Assembly (NCBI GenBank): GCA_009917455.1
Contig: QZDS01000036.1
Span: forward strand, 1-49,373
Length of the DNA: 49,373 nt
From: a bacterium 1xD8-48
GTDB lineage: Bacteria; Bacillota; Clostridia; Lachnospirales; Lachnospiraceae
Reading direction: 5' to 3'
In this document: piece by piece, positions 1 through 7,927 of the stretch
Layout: every line of letters begins with the position of its first letter
Position numbering within the stretch: the first letter of the stretch is position 1
Translations under genes and position numbers: made by a program
Notes under the pieces: generated by a model
Told to the model about the DNA's origin: nothing
The model's database searches: none
The model's input: only the letters and a program-made list of their open reading frames with translations

Positions 1-148
1 CGTGTTCACTGTTGCTTTCTTTGCTTTTTGGTTCGTATTCTCTTCGCTTTTCTCTGAATAATTCTCTCTTCGTTTTGAATTTTCAGGGTCGCATTGCTGT
101 TTTGTTGTCAAGGTGCCTGTTTTTTTATTACCACGTTTCGCAACGTGC
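1..148 (-). other. untranslated leader, probably of an rRNA operon
   Basis: These bases lie downstream of the promoter at 155-183 and carry no plausible coding frame on the minus strand. The stretch is purine-rich in the direction of transcription. It resembles rRNA leader sequence in composition and position, but the 16S start is not reached, so the assignment is inference. Confidence 0.4.
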
Positions 149-154
149 TTAAGC

Positions 155-235
155 ATTGTAACAAACTTATCGACGTATGTCAACATCTTTTTTGAAAATT
201 TTTTCCAAAATTTTTTTCAGGATTTTTTTCATGTT
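155..235 (-). promoter_or_regulatory. strong rRNA-like promoter with phased A-tracts, firing leftward
   Basis: Read on the minus strand there is a perfect TTGACA -35 (178-183), a 17-base spacer and a TACAAT -10 (155-160). Directly upstream (184-235) are four runs of six or seven A spaced about 11-13 bases apart, like an UP element or intrinsic bend. The predicted transcript starts near 148 and opens with a small hairpin (CACGTT/AACGTG, 132-147). It then runs through about 130 bases of AT-rich leader with no ORF out of the left edge. This architecture is typical of rRNA or tRNA operons; the rRNA assignment is inferred because the transcribed gene is not in the window. Confidence 0.6.
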
Positions 236-284
236 TATAACTTTACTTTTCAGTCAGAAGTCTTGCCGACAATCCGCAAAAAGC

Positions 285-674
285 TTATGCCAGAACCGAT
301 AATCCCCAGCTTTTCAGCAAATATACCAGAACGCCCACTATCACGCCCGCTTCCGCTGCTCCTGTGACCGCTCCTAATAGCTTATCCACCCCTTTAATAA
401 CCGGAAGTCTGGAAATCAGTTCCAGAGAAGTGAACAGCACATGCACCAGCCGGTACACCACGCATACGATAAAGAGCACCGCAACCATTGTGATTGTCTT
501 GCTTATCTCTTTTTCCAGATAACTTCCCACCGCCCCTATAATGAGTACAACGCAGACTCCCGCCACAGCCATGGCAATCAGTGAAATAATTTCCCGAACC
601 ATTCCCCGGCGGAATCCTGCCGCAATTCTCCATATAAAAATAACCGCAATCAGCGCCAGCGCAATATAATACAT
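285..674 (-). CDS. CvpA-family-like small membrane protein
   Basis: This 129-residue, very hydrophobic protein has about four predicted membrane segments. A short loop after the first helix holds the FRRGMVREI stretch characteristic of CvpA/colicin V production-like proteins. The family is membrane-embedded and its role in Firmicutes is poorly defined (envelope homeostasis in several species). I chose the ATG at 674 because GAAAGGGGACAA sits just upstream; an ATG eight codons earlier lacks such a site. It is the last gene of a leftward trio with the DUF5711-like gene (82-base gap) and the hypothetical gene at 1990-2580. Family assignment rests on topology and the GFRRG-like loop. Confidence 0.7.
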   Translation of the reverse strand: MYYIALALIAVIFIWRIAAGFRRGMVREIISLIAMAVAGVCVVLIIGAVGSYLEKEISKTITMVAVLFIVCVVYRLVHVLFTSLELISRLPVIKGVDKLLGAVTGAAEAGVIVGVLVYLLKSWGLSVLA

Positions 675-756
675 TTGTCCCCTTTCTTTTGTTCCCATCC
701 CTGTGCCTGCATGAGGCTGCTCCTCACGCCATGCTCACCTATACTTCCTGGTGTTT

Positions 757-1950
757 TTAATTCAACTCTATGGAATCAATGGAATCGGCCGTTACAGCGA
801 CATACTTATATGCCGAGGAAGTGGGAATTATCAATGCGGCCCTTTTCTCAAACTCGCCTGTAAACTTGTCCACTCCTTTCATATTGCAAATCTGGCAGTT
901 CAAATCATTGTAAATAATAATCTGGTCTTTGTTAAAAACCACATCCGTATATTCGATATCAAAAAACTGTGAAAGCACCAATTCTCCCGATTCGTTGAAT
1001 ACATCCAGCCTGTAGGCCGACTCGCCGCTCTGGTTAATAAAGACAAGCCCCACATAATTTTCATTGTAATGGATGCTCTGCACCTCTTCGTCCAGAAGCT
1101 TTGAGGCGATGTTTGTGGGCTTTTCCGCGCCGGAGAAAAAGGCGATTCTGTCGTCTGAAACGGCAAAGGCGGAATCGTTATCCATAAACTGCACATAGGG
1201 CATAATGGTATCCAGATAGTCGTACCCTCCCACAAAATTGTCCGTTTCGTTCTTTCCCACCTCTCCAAAGTTGTAAAATGCCACGGAGGACTTCATATTT
1301 CCACTGTCCACATATAAGTAAGAAACAACCATAAGCTTTCCGTCAGGGCTTAAGGAAATACTGACGGGATAACCGCTTTTATCCATGGTTGCACGGCCGT
1401 AAATGAGAGGCTCCTCCGTATTTTCGTTGCCATTATATACGTAAATTCTGGTCACCTCCGCATCGTCAAGCACAGCCGCCACAACGCCGTTTTCGGAGAC
1501 GCAGAAATCCCTGATTGGAAGATTGGTGTTTATCGTTCCCCTCTGGCTGTTTTTGTCCATGACATAAATCGTCCGCCCGTTATAATCACCGATTGCCACT
1601 GTCTGTCCGCTGATTGCAACCATCGGCGACTGCATTTCATATGTATGGTTCCACACCGCATTTCCTTTTACGTCTATGCAGCTTGCCCCGTCTTTGCTGT
1701 ATAAAAGAACATTTCCTCCCAGGTTTTTTACTGTCGCCCCCTGTACTATTGTAAGCGGAGCCGAACCGGTAACGATACTTTCCACAAAGACTTTGTCTCT
1801 CCATTGTATGAAAACAAAGGCGGCAATCGCCGCCGTCAGTAAAAGGAACAGGACAATCCGGTAAAAAATCGCCAGCTTATGGCTGCGGATTTTTTCTTTA
1901 TAATCTATCCTTTTTTCCTTTTCTTTTAAATAGTCACGCACATTTGCCAT
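757..1950 (-). CDS. DUF5711-like membrane-anchored beta-propeller protein
   Basis: This 397-residue protein has a charged cytoplasmic N-terminus (about 1-27), one membrane helix (about 28-48) and a long extracytoplasmic region of repeating beta-strand blade motifs. Examples are VVAISGQTVAIGDYNG, ISLSPDGKLMVVSYLY and FAVSDDRIAFF. That layout matches the DUF5711 family common in Lachnospiraceae, predicted to be a WD40/PQQ-like propeller facing outward. No catalytic motif is visible; a sensory or scaffold role is only a guess. It lies 39 bases downstream of the hypothetical gene and upstream of the CvpA-like gene, so all three may be one transcript. Confidence 0.65.
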   Translation of the reverse strand: MANVRDYLKEKEKRIDYKEKIRSHKLAIFYRIVLFLLLTAAIAAFVFIQWRDKVFVESIVTGSAPLTIVQGATVKNLGGNVLLYSKDGASCIDVKGNAVWNHTYEMQSPMVAISGQTVAIGDYNGRTIYVMDKNSQRGTINTNLPIRDFCVSENGVVAAVLDDAEVTRIYVYNGNENTEEPLIYGRATMDKSGYPVSISLSPDGKLMVVSYLYVDSGNMKSSVAFYNFGEVGKNETDNFVGGYDYLDTIMPYVQFMDNDSAFAVSDDRIAFFSGAEKPTNIASKLLDEEVQSIHYNENYVGLVFINQSGESAYRLDVFNESGELVLSQFFDIEYTDVVFNKDQIIIYNDLNCQICNMKGVDKFTGEFEKRAALIIPTSSAYKYVAVTADSIDSIELN

Positions 1951-1989
1951 TCACACAACCTCAAGTCTTTCGTATCCGCAGACAGTCCG

Positions 1990-2580
1990 CTATCTTCCTG
2001 CCTCCGCAAAAGCAACCGCTCTGCCCGCCGCCTCCACAAATCCATGCATTTTATTATAATCGTTAATTGTCGTTACTGCAATTGCCAGCAAAATAACGCA
2101 TCCCCCGTAAAAAAACCTTTTTGCCGTGCTTTTTATGGAAGATGGTTGTCCGCTTTTCTTTATCTTTTTTCCGCTTCCCCGTTCCTTATTTTTTTGCTCA
2201 TAGCAGGAAAGGAGATAATTCTGCATGGGCTCATTTTTTTCATAAAAAATGTAACAGCCTTCCTTTTTCCCCGGAAGTTCCCGGCCTTTCGCATAAATAT
2301 TGACATAGCCAATCAGCTCGTAATCTCCGAAAAACTCTTTTCTGACCTGCTCTTCGTTTTTGCTGTATTCCAGACCGCCAATCACGCTTGCAGCTCCGTA
2401 TATCATATAAAAATTGCAGCTGTTCTTATGATAAACATGTCCAAAAAGCGCGGCGCGCCCCGGAAGCATCCCCGCTTCCTTTTTAAGTTCCCGCAGATAG
2501 GTATAGACATAGTCCTCCAAATATACGCGTTCTCTTCCGTTTGCTTTTCCAACCTGCTTTACGATTTCCGGAAGCTGCAT
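1990..2580 (-). CDS. hypothetical protein with C-terminal membrane anchor
   Basis: I do not recognise this 196-residue protein. Residues 1-115 look like a compact globular domain with strand-like segments (GRAALFGHVYHKNSCNFYMI). Residues 125-150 are a basic, Ser/Lys-rich linker, and one membrane helix follows (about 155-172) with a short tail. A cytoplasmic domain tethered at its C-terminus is therefore likely. The strand pattern faintly recalls an MPN/JAB fold, but no metal-binding motif is present. The start is supported by GGGAGGGAAGTAA just before the ATG. It heads the cluster with the DUF5711-like and CvpA-like genes. Confidence 0.6.
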   Translation of the reverse strand: MQLPEIVKQVGKANGRERVYLEDYVYTYLRELKKEAGMLPGRAALFGHVYHKNSCNFYMIYGAASVIGGLEYSKNEEQVRKEFFGDYELIGYVNIYAKGRELPGKKEGCYIFYEKNEPMQNYLLSCYEQKNKERGSGKKIKKSGQPSSIKSTAKRFFYGGCVILLAIAVTTINDYNKMHGFVEAAGRAVAFAEAGR

Positions 2581-2811
2581 TTACTTCCCTCCCCCTTACA
2601 ATGTTATTCTCTGCTCCGCCGCCTGTAACGCAGCCGCACAGGACAAACCGCTCCCTTGCGCTTTTCGCCCCGGAGCCTGTACCTGCCTTTAAGTTTAGCA
2701 TAAGATAAGGGGAAGGTGGATTGTAATGCATCGCACAGACTTTAAAACGCCTGGGCGCCGCTTTCTGTCTGACCCTCGCGGTATTCGTCAAACGGACGCC
2801 TGGCGTCCCTC
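2581..2811. other. intergenic gap with weak hairpin after galM
   Basis: No coding frame is convincing here. Close to the galM stop is a short inverted repeat (GGACGC/GCGTCC, about 2795-2809) followed on the minus strand by GTTTG. It could be a weak terminator, but the U-tract is poor. Confidence 0.3.
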
Positions 2812-3864
2812 TTACTCATTGTCCGCGGAAACAAACTGATAGACGGTCATGCTCTCATACTTTCTCTCCGGTCCGAAAACAGAGGACGGGAAATTCGGCT
2901 TATTGGGCGTATCGGGGAAATACTGGGTTTCCAGACAAAGCCCGCCCCGCCTGCCATACTCCGCTCCCGCTTTTCCGGCCTGCTTATCCACAGCGTTTCC
3001 GGCGTAAAACTGCACCCCGGGCAAATCCGTATATGCGTGCATTTCACGGCCGGACGCCGGTTCCTTTACCACCGCAAATTCCCGCAGAGTCCCGTCGGCA
3101 TTGTCGATGACCCAGTTATGGTCATAGCCCCCGGTGAGATGAAGCTGACCGTTATCGGCTTCGATTTCCGCTCCGATTTCCTTTGCCTCCGTGAAATCAA
3201 AAGGCGTCCCCGCCACGCAGGTCATCTCCCCTGTGGGAATTGCCCCCGAAACAACCGGCGTATAGGCGCTGGCGTTCAGAGTGAGAATATGGCCGCAAAT
3301 GTTGCCGTTTCCCTGTCCCGCAAGGTTAAAATAGGTATGGTTTGTCATGTTAATGACAGTATTCTTATCGCTTTCGGCTTCATATTTAATTTTCAGCTCA
3401 TTATTCTCCGTGAGAATGTAGGTCACACTCACCTTTTTATTGCCGGGGAATCCCATATTTCCGTCCTCGTCCGTAAGGGAGAAGGTTACTCTGTCCTCCT
3501 TTTCCAGCACGTCCCAGACTCTCTTGTGATATCCCAGTTCCTTATGGCTGTGAAGGTTGTTTTCTCCGTCGTTTTTGTCAAGCTTACAGAGCTGCCCGTC
3601 CACCGTAAACGCCGCGCCTCCTATGCGGTTGGCGTTAGGACCGACAGTCGCGCCGAAAAATCCGTTATTGTCAAAATAGGGCTCCAGCGTATCGTAGCCC
3701 AGAACCACATCGTCCGCCTTTCCGTCCTTATCGGGCACAAACAAATTCACAAGAATCGCCCCGTAATTAATCACGCCGGCTTTCATACCCTTTGAATTTT
3801 CCAGCCAGTAGCGGTAAATTTCCTGTCCGCTTTTTGTTTTTCCAAAAATTTCTTTTCTTATCAT
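2812..3864 (-). CDS. galM: aldose 1-epimerase (mutarotase)
   Basis: This protein of about 350 residues interconverts alpha and beta anomers of aldoses such as galactose in the cytoplasm. Family signatures visible are the early GAILVNLFVPDKDG strand, GPNANRIGG, MTNHTYFNLAG with its catalytic-type histidine, a GGYDHNW motif, and FYAGN/LETQYFPDTPN near the C-terminus. The latter holds the expected catalytic Glu in the ETQ block. I chose the ATG at 3864 because the upstream in-frame ATG at 3876 itself forms part of the GGAGGAG ribosome site. It stands alone between recR and the hypothetical gene, with no galactose genes adjacent. Confidence 0.9.
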   Translation of the reverse strand: MIRKEIFGKTKSGQEIYRYWLENSKGMKAGVINYGAILVNLFVPDKDGKADDVVLGYDTLEPYFDNNGFFGATVGPNANRIGGAAFTVDGQLCKLDKNDGENNLHSHKELGYHKRVWDVLEKEDRVTFSLTDEDGNMGFPGNKKVSVTYILTENNELKIKYEAESDKNTVINMTNHTYFNLAGQGNGNICGHILTLNASAYTPVVSGAIPTGEMTCVAGTPFDFTEAKEIGAEIEADNGQLHLTGGYDHNWVIDNADGTLREFAVVKEPASGREMHAYTDLPGVQFYAGNAVDKQAGKAGAEYGRRGGLCLETQYFPDTPNKPNFPSSVFGPERKYESMTVYQFVSADNE

Positions 3865-3940
3865 TTTCTCCTCCATGCAGAGACTTTTTCAAAATACATA
3901 CTTTCCATTTGCTTTGACACGCCGCCCGCAACGGCTTTTT

Positions 3941-4537
3941 TTACATCTCCACTCTGCCCTCCAGGGCCCGCAGAAGCGTTACTTCGTCAATATATTCCAA
4001 ATCTCCGCCCACCGGCACGCCGCTGGCAATCCTGCTCACCTTTATTCCCGTGGGCTTAATCAGCTTTCCGATATACATGGCGGTGGTTTCCCCCTCCAGG
4101 CTGGAATTGGTGGCAATAATCACCTCGGAAACGTCGCCCTCAAGGCGGGCAATCAGCTCCTTCAGCTTAATGTCTCCCGGCCCAATCCCCAGCATGGGAG
4201 AAATCGCCCCGTGGAGCACATGATATATGCCCTCGTATTTTCCGGTCTTTTCGTAGGCCGCCAAATCTCTTGTATTTTCTACCACCATAATGGTGTTGTG
4301 GTCGCGCTTTGCATTGGCGCACACCGGACAGATTTCACTGTCGGTCAGGGTAAAGCATTCCTTACAGTAACGGACATTTTCTTTGGCGTCCATAATTACT
4401 TTTACAAGCCGCTTCACCTTGTCCTGCGGCAGATTTACCAAGTGAAAAGCCAGCCTTTGCGCTGACTTTGACCCGATGCCCGGCAGACCGGACAGCTCAT
4501 CTATTAGCCTGTTGATATGCCCGCTGTACAAATCCAT
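3941..4537 (-). CDS. recR: recombination mediator RecR
   Basis: RecR (198 residues, normal length) forms a ring clamp on DNA and with RecF/RecO loads RecA at single-strand gaps. The expected order is visible: helix-hairpin-helix (GLPGIGSKSAQRLAFHL, 18-34), a C4 zinc finger (C58, C61, C70, C73), then a Toprim domain beginning MVVENTRD at about 84. Its ATG overlaps the stop of the YbaB gene by one base (TGATG), so the two are translationally coupled. The dnaX-ybaB-recR order is conserved across bacteria. Confidence 0.97.
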   Translation of the reverse strand: MDLYSGHINRLIDELSGLPGIGSKSAQRLAFHLVNLPQDKVKRLVKVIMDAKENVRYCKECFTLTDSEICPVCANAKRDHNTIMVVENTRDLAAYEKTGKYEGIYHVLHGAISPMLGIGPGDIKLKELIARLEGDVSEVIIATNSSLEGETTAMYIGKLIKPTGIKVSRIASGVPVGGDLEYIDEVTLLRALEGRVEM

Positions 4538-4890
4538 CAGAAAGGAAGGCCTCCTCCCAGTCCGAGACCGCCTGCCATCTTGCCCATAATTTCATTATTT
4601 GCGTCGTCCGCCATACGCAGAGCCTCGTTTGTGGCGGCCATCACCAAATCCTCCAGCATTTCAATGTCCTCGGGGTCAACTACCTCCTCCGACAGTTTTA
4701 CCTTTGCGACTTCCTTCCTGCCGGTTACCGTCACTTCAACCGCGCCGCCTCCGGCCTTTGCCGTAAATTCCTTTGTTTCCAGCTCCTTCTGGCTTTCCTC
4801 CATCTGGCGCTGCATCCTCTGCGCCTGCTTCATCAGATTGTTCATGTTGCCGGGAATACCTCCCCCGGGAAATCCTCCGCGTCTTGCCAT
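4537..4890 (-). CDS. YbaB/EbfC-family nucleoid-associated protein
   Basis: This 117-residue DNA-binding protein belongs to the YbaB/EbfC family of dimeric nucleoid proteins. The core runs from the Met-rich amphipathic helix (MNNLMKQAQRMQRQMEES, about 17-34) through the GGGAVEVTVTGRKEVAKVKL beta region, to the EDLVMAATNEAL helix. Gly-rich tails flank both ends. It lies one base downstream of dnaX and overlaps recR, the classic three-gene operon. Confidence 0.93.
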   Translation of the reverse strand: MARRGGFPGGGIPGNMNNLMKQAQRMQRQMEESQKELETKEFTAKAGGGAVEVTVTGRKEVAKVKLSEEVVDPEDIEMLEDLVMAATNEALRMADDANNEIMGKMAGGLGLGGGLPF

Positions 4891-4891
4891 G

Positions 4892-6535
4892 TCAGTATAA
4901 ATCCTCCATTTCTTCGTCTAATTCTTCCACTTCCATATTAATAACCTGACTGACCAGTTTTGTCAAATCAGGGTAAATCTCCTCGGGATTTCTCCCCGGG
5001 CGGGCGCACTGCACCTCCACTTTCATCTCCTTACCGGAAAAATCCGCAATAAGGCGCTCCAATTCCTCTTTATGCCCGCTGTCCCTGAAATAGTCAAAAG
5101 GCAGTCCGTCCGAAACCACCACCAGAAGATTTCCTTCCCCTGACAGGCTTGGAAACGCCGATTTCAGATATGCTTTCATGGGCATGACGGCCTCGCCCAC
5201 AATGGCGGACCACTTTCCTGCCACAGCTTTGACATCCTCCGGTACTGCCTTCGGCAACTGTGCCCGTATTTCCGTCCCCTGCGCCGAAGCATAGCCGCCC
5301 TGATGAAATCCCTCTCCTCCGGGAATGCCCGCCCCCATACCGGCCGGCGCTGACATGGGCATAGCTGCAGCCATAGCCATACCCTTTTCCATTTTGTCCT
5401 CCAGCTGCCGGATACGGTCCAAAAGGGACTGGGTATCCGTTTCCATGGAGGGACGGCACAGCTTAATCAGCGTCATCTCCACCAGAATTCTTTTCTGGGA
5501 GGCATAGCGGATTTGACCCGACAGCTCCGAGAGTACGCGGATGTAACGCATAATGACATCGTTTTCCGCCATCTGCGCCTCCTCCTTTAAACGGAGCAGA
5601 TTTTCCGTGGAAACGTCGATAACGTCCTCCATCCCGTCCGCCGTCTTCACCAGAAGGAGATTACGGAGATACCAGGTAAAATCGGAAACAAACTGCACCA
5701 GTTCTCTGCCCTGCATCACAATTTCCTCAAGCAGAGCAATGGCTCCTGCCACGTCTCCGTCAAGAACCACCCGCAGAAGCCGGCTGAAAACCTCCGTATC
5801 CACGGCCCCCAGCACATCCAGCACCTTGTCATAGGTGAGCTCTTTTCCGAAATGAAAGGCAATGCACTGGTCCAAAAGACTTAAGGCGTCGCGCATGGAG
5901 CCGTCCGCCGTCTTTGCAATATATCTGACCGCCTTTTCCTCTATGGAAACCTGCTCCTTTTCCATAAGCTCCTTTATGCGCTCTGATATGGTGTCAATGG
6001 TAATCCGCCTGAAATCATACCGCTGGCATCTGGACATAATGGTAACCGGTATCTTGTGGACCTCCGTTGTGGCCAGTATGAAAATCACATAAGAAGGGGG
6101 TTCCTCCAATGTCTTAAGCAATGCGTTGAAAGCCCCTATGGAAAGCATATGAACTTCATCAATAATATAAACCTTATATTTCCCCTCTGCGGGAGAATAG
6201 GTCACTTCATCCACAATTTCACGGACGCTGTCCACACCGTTATTGGACGCCGCGTCAATTTCAATGACGTTCATGGATGCGCCCGCCGAAATTGCCCTGC
6301 AAAGGGCGCACTCGCCGCAGGGGCTCCCGTCCCTTTGATTTTCGCAGTTAACCGCCTTTGCAAATATCTTTGCAATGGTGGTCTTTCCGGTTCCTCTGGT
6401 TCCGCAAAAAAGATATGCGTGGCTTGTGCGCTCTGCTTTTATCTGATTTTTTAAGGTTGTAACGATATGCTCCTGACCCTTTACATCCTCAAAGGCCGCA
6501 GGACGAAACTTTCTGTAAAGGGCTGTATACGACAT
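4892..6535 (-). CDS. dnaX: DNA polymerase III subunit gamma/tau
   Basis: DnaX (547 residues) is the AAA+ clamp-loader subunit that couples polymerase III to the sliding clamp. Visible features are Walker A GTRGTGKT (45-52), a zinc module (C64, C73, C76, C79), Walker B IIDEVHML, a sensor TTEVHKIPVTIMSRCQR and the RYDFRRI segment. Domain III and a Met/Ala/Gly-rich linker (about 365-405) follow, then a small C-terminal tau-like domain. I did not see an obvious slippery heptamer for a shorter gamma form. GGAAAGGGAAGAT precedes the ATG. It heads the operon with ybaB and recR. Confidence 0.97.
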   Translation of the reverse strand: MSYTALYRKFRPAAFEDVKGQEHIVTTLKNQIKAERTSHAYLFCGTRGTGKTTIAKIFAKAVNCENQRDGSPCGECALCRAISAGASMNVIEIDAASNNGVDSVREIVDEVTYSPAEGKYKVYIIDEVHMLSIGAFNALLKTLEEPPSYVIFILATTEVHKIPVTIMSRCQRYDFRRITIDTISERIKELMEKEQVSIEEKAVRYIAKTADGSMRDALSLLDQCIAFHFGKELTYDKVLDVLGAVDTEVFSRLLRVVLDGDVAGAIALLEEIVMQGRELVQFVSDFTWYLRNLLLVKTADGMEDVIDVSTENLLRLKEEAQMAENDVIMRYIRVLSELSGQIRYASQKRILVEMTLIKLCRPSMETDTQSLLDRIRQLEDKMEKGMAMAAAMPMSAPAGMGAGIPGGEGFHQGGYASAQGTEIRAQLPKAVPEDVKAVAGKWSAIVGEAVMPMKAYLKSAFPSLSGEGNLLVVVSDGLPFDYFRDSGHKEELERLIADFSGKEMKVEVQCARPGRNPEEIYPDLTKLVSQVINMEVEELDEEMEDLY

Positions 6536-6632
6536 ATCTTCCCTTTCCTTTCTTTTTATGGCAATTTATCCCCGCCGGATACTTTGCCGGCAATGCGCCT
6601 GCGCTTTCTCCTCCGGCTGCCGGACTGCCCCT

Positions 6633-7706
6633 TTAATCTCCGAAGCTGATTCCCAGCATTTTTGCTTCTTTTACGATGGACGCATCAGGAGAAACCATCT
6701 TAAGCTTTCCTGCCACGTCCTCCAGAGGCACTTTCACCACTTCGCGGTCCTTATAGCCGACCATGAAGCCGTATTCGCCCTTCAGAATGAGATTGCCTGC
6801 TTCCGCACCCAGACGGCTTGCAAATACACGGTCGTAAGGACAGGGACTTCCGCCTCTCTGAGTGTGGCCCGGAACCGTAACTCTTACCTCGTGGCCCGTT
6901 TTGTCCAGAATCTGCTGTGCCAGCTCATAGGACACCGAAGGGAATTTATAATGCTTCATCTTTTCCTTGTATTCTTTCTTGGACAGCTTTGCGTCCTCCT
7001 TGGAAATTGCGCCTTCCGCTACCGCCAGAATTGTGAACCGGCTGCCGTTTTTGTTGCGCTCTTCGATTTTGTTCACTACCTTTTTGATGTCATAGGGAAT
7101 TTCAGGAATCAAAATAATGTCCGCGCCGCCTGCCATACCGGCATTTAAGGTAAGCCACCCTACCTTGTGTCCCATAACCTCCACGATAAATACCCGTCCG
7201 TGGGAAGCCGCTGTGGTATGGATGCAGTCGATGGCGTCCGTTGCAATATTAACCGCGCTCTGGAAACCAAAGGTCATATCCGTCCCCCACAAATCGTTGT
7301 CGATGGTCTTGGGCAGCGTAATGATATTCAGTCCGTTCTGCCTTAAAAGATTGGCTGTCTTGTGGGTGCCGTTGCCGCCTAAAATCACCAGACAGTCCAG
7401 ACGCAGCTTGTAATAGTTCTGCAGCATGGCGTCAACCTTGTCCAGCCCGTTTTCATCGGGGTCCTGAATGGTCTTAAAGGGAGTGCGGGAGCTGCCGAGA
7501 ATGGTTCCTCCCTTTGTGAGAATACCGGAGAAATCATGTCCTCCCAGCATACGGAAATTCCCGTAAATCAAGCCTTTGTAGCCGTCAATGAAACCATAAA
7601 TTTCAACCTTTTCATCACTGTTCACGAGACACTTTACAACGCCTCTCATTGCGGCGTTTAGTGCCTGGCAGTCGCCGCCGCTTGTCAATAAACCAACTCT
7701 TTTCAC
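6633..7706 (-). CDS. pfkA: 6-phosphofructokinase
   Basis: This 357-residue cytoplasmic enzyme phosphorylates fructose-6-phosphate in glycolysis. It has TSGGDCQALNAAMRG (8-22), GSSRTP (71-76), PKTIDND with the catalytic Asp at 136, EVMGHKVGWL, and the substrate-binding PGHTQRGG. The phosphoryl-donor motif reads GGNG (110-113) instead of the GGDG of ATP enzymes or GGDD of pyrophosphate enzymes, while Lys133 is the residue usual in pyrophosphate or mixed-type enzymes. Donor specificity is therefore uncertain. Translation probably starts at a GTG with GGAGG upstream. A promoter lies at 7853-7881. Confidence 0.92.
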   Translation of the reverse strand: MKRVGLLTSGGDCQALNAAMRGVVKCLVNSDEKVEIYGFIDGYKGLIYGNFRMLGGHDFSGILTKGGTILGSSRTPFKTIQDPDENGLDKVDAMLQNYYKLRLDCLVILGGNGTHKTANLLRQNGLNIITLPKTIDNDLWGTDMTFGFQSAVNIATDAIDCIHTTAASHGRVFIVEVMGHKVGWLTLNAGMAGGADIILIPEIPYDIKKVVNKIEERNKNGSRFTILAVAEGAISKEDAKLSKKEYKEKMKHYKFPSVSYELAQQILDKTGHEVRVTVPGHTQRGGSPCPYDRVFASRLGAEAGNLILKGEYGFMVGYKDREVVKVPLEDVAGKLKMVSPDASIVKEAKMLGISFGD

Positions 7707-7852
7707 TTTACCCGTCCTCCTTCACTATTGTGCTTTGTGTAAAAGGGGGAGGAAACAGCTTAGGAGGAGCGGAGTGGGAAAAATTTCCTGCATCGCCGCG
7801 CTCTCGCTCAGGCTGCTTCCTGCGCCGTACTTTTACACTTGTATTGTTTATT

Positions 7853-7881
7853 ATTATACATAATTCGGAGAGTATCCACAA
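7853..7881 (-). promoter_or_regulatory. promoter for pfkA
   Basis: On the minus strand, TTGTGG (7876-7881) and TATAAT (7853-7858) are separated by 17 bases. The leader to the GTG start is about 140 bases and contains no ORF of note. Confidence 0.6.
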
Positions 7882-7927
7882 CCTTTTGGTCTCTGAAAAT
7901 TGATATTTTTGCTCCTGTCCTTCTCCT

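Noticed and set aside
2044..2628. 194-residue plus-strand frame
   Set aside because: It is antisense to the hypothetical gene, which has a good ribosome site and sensible domain layout.
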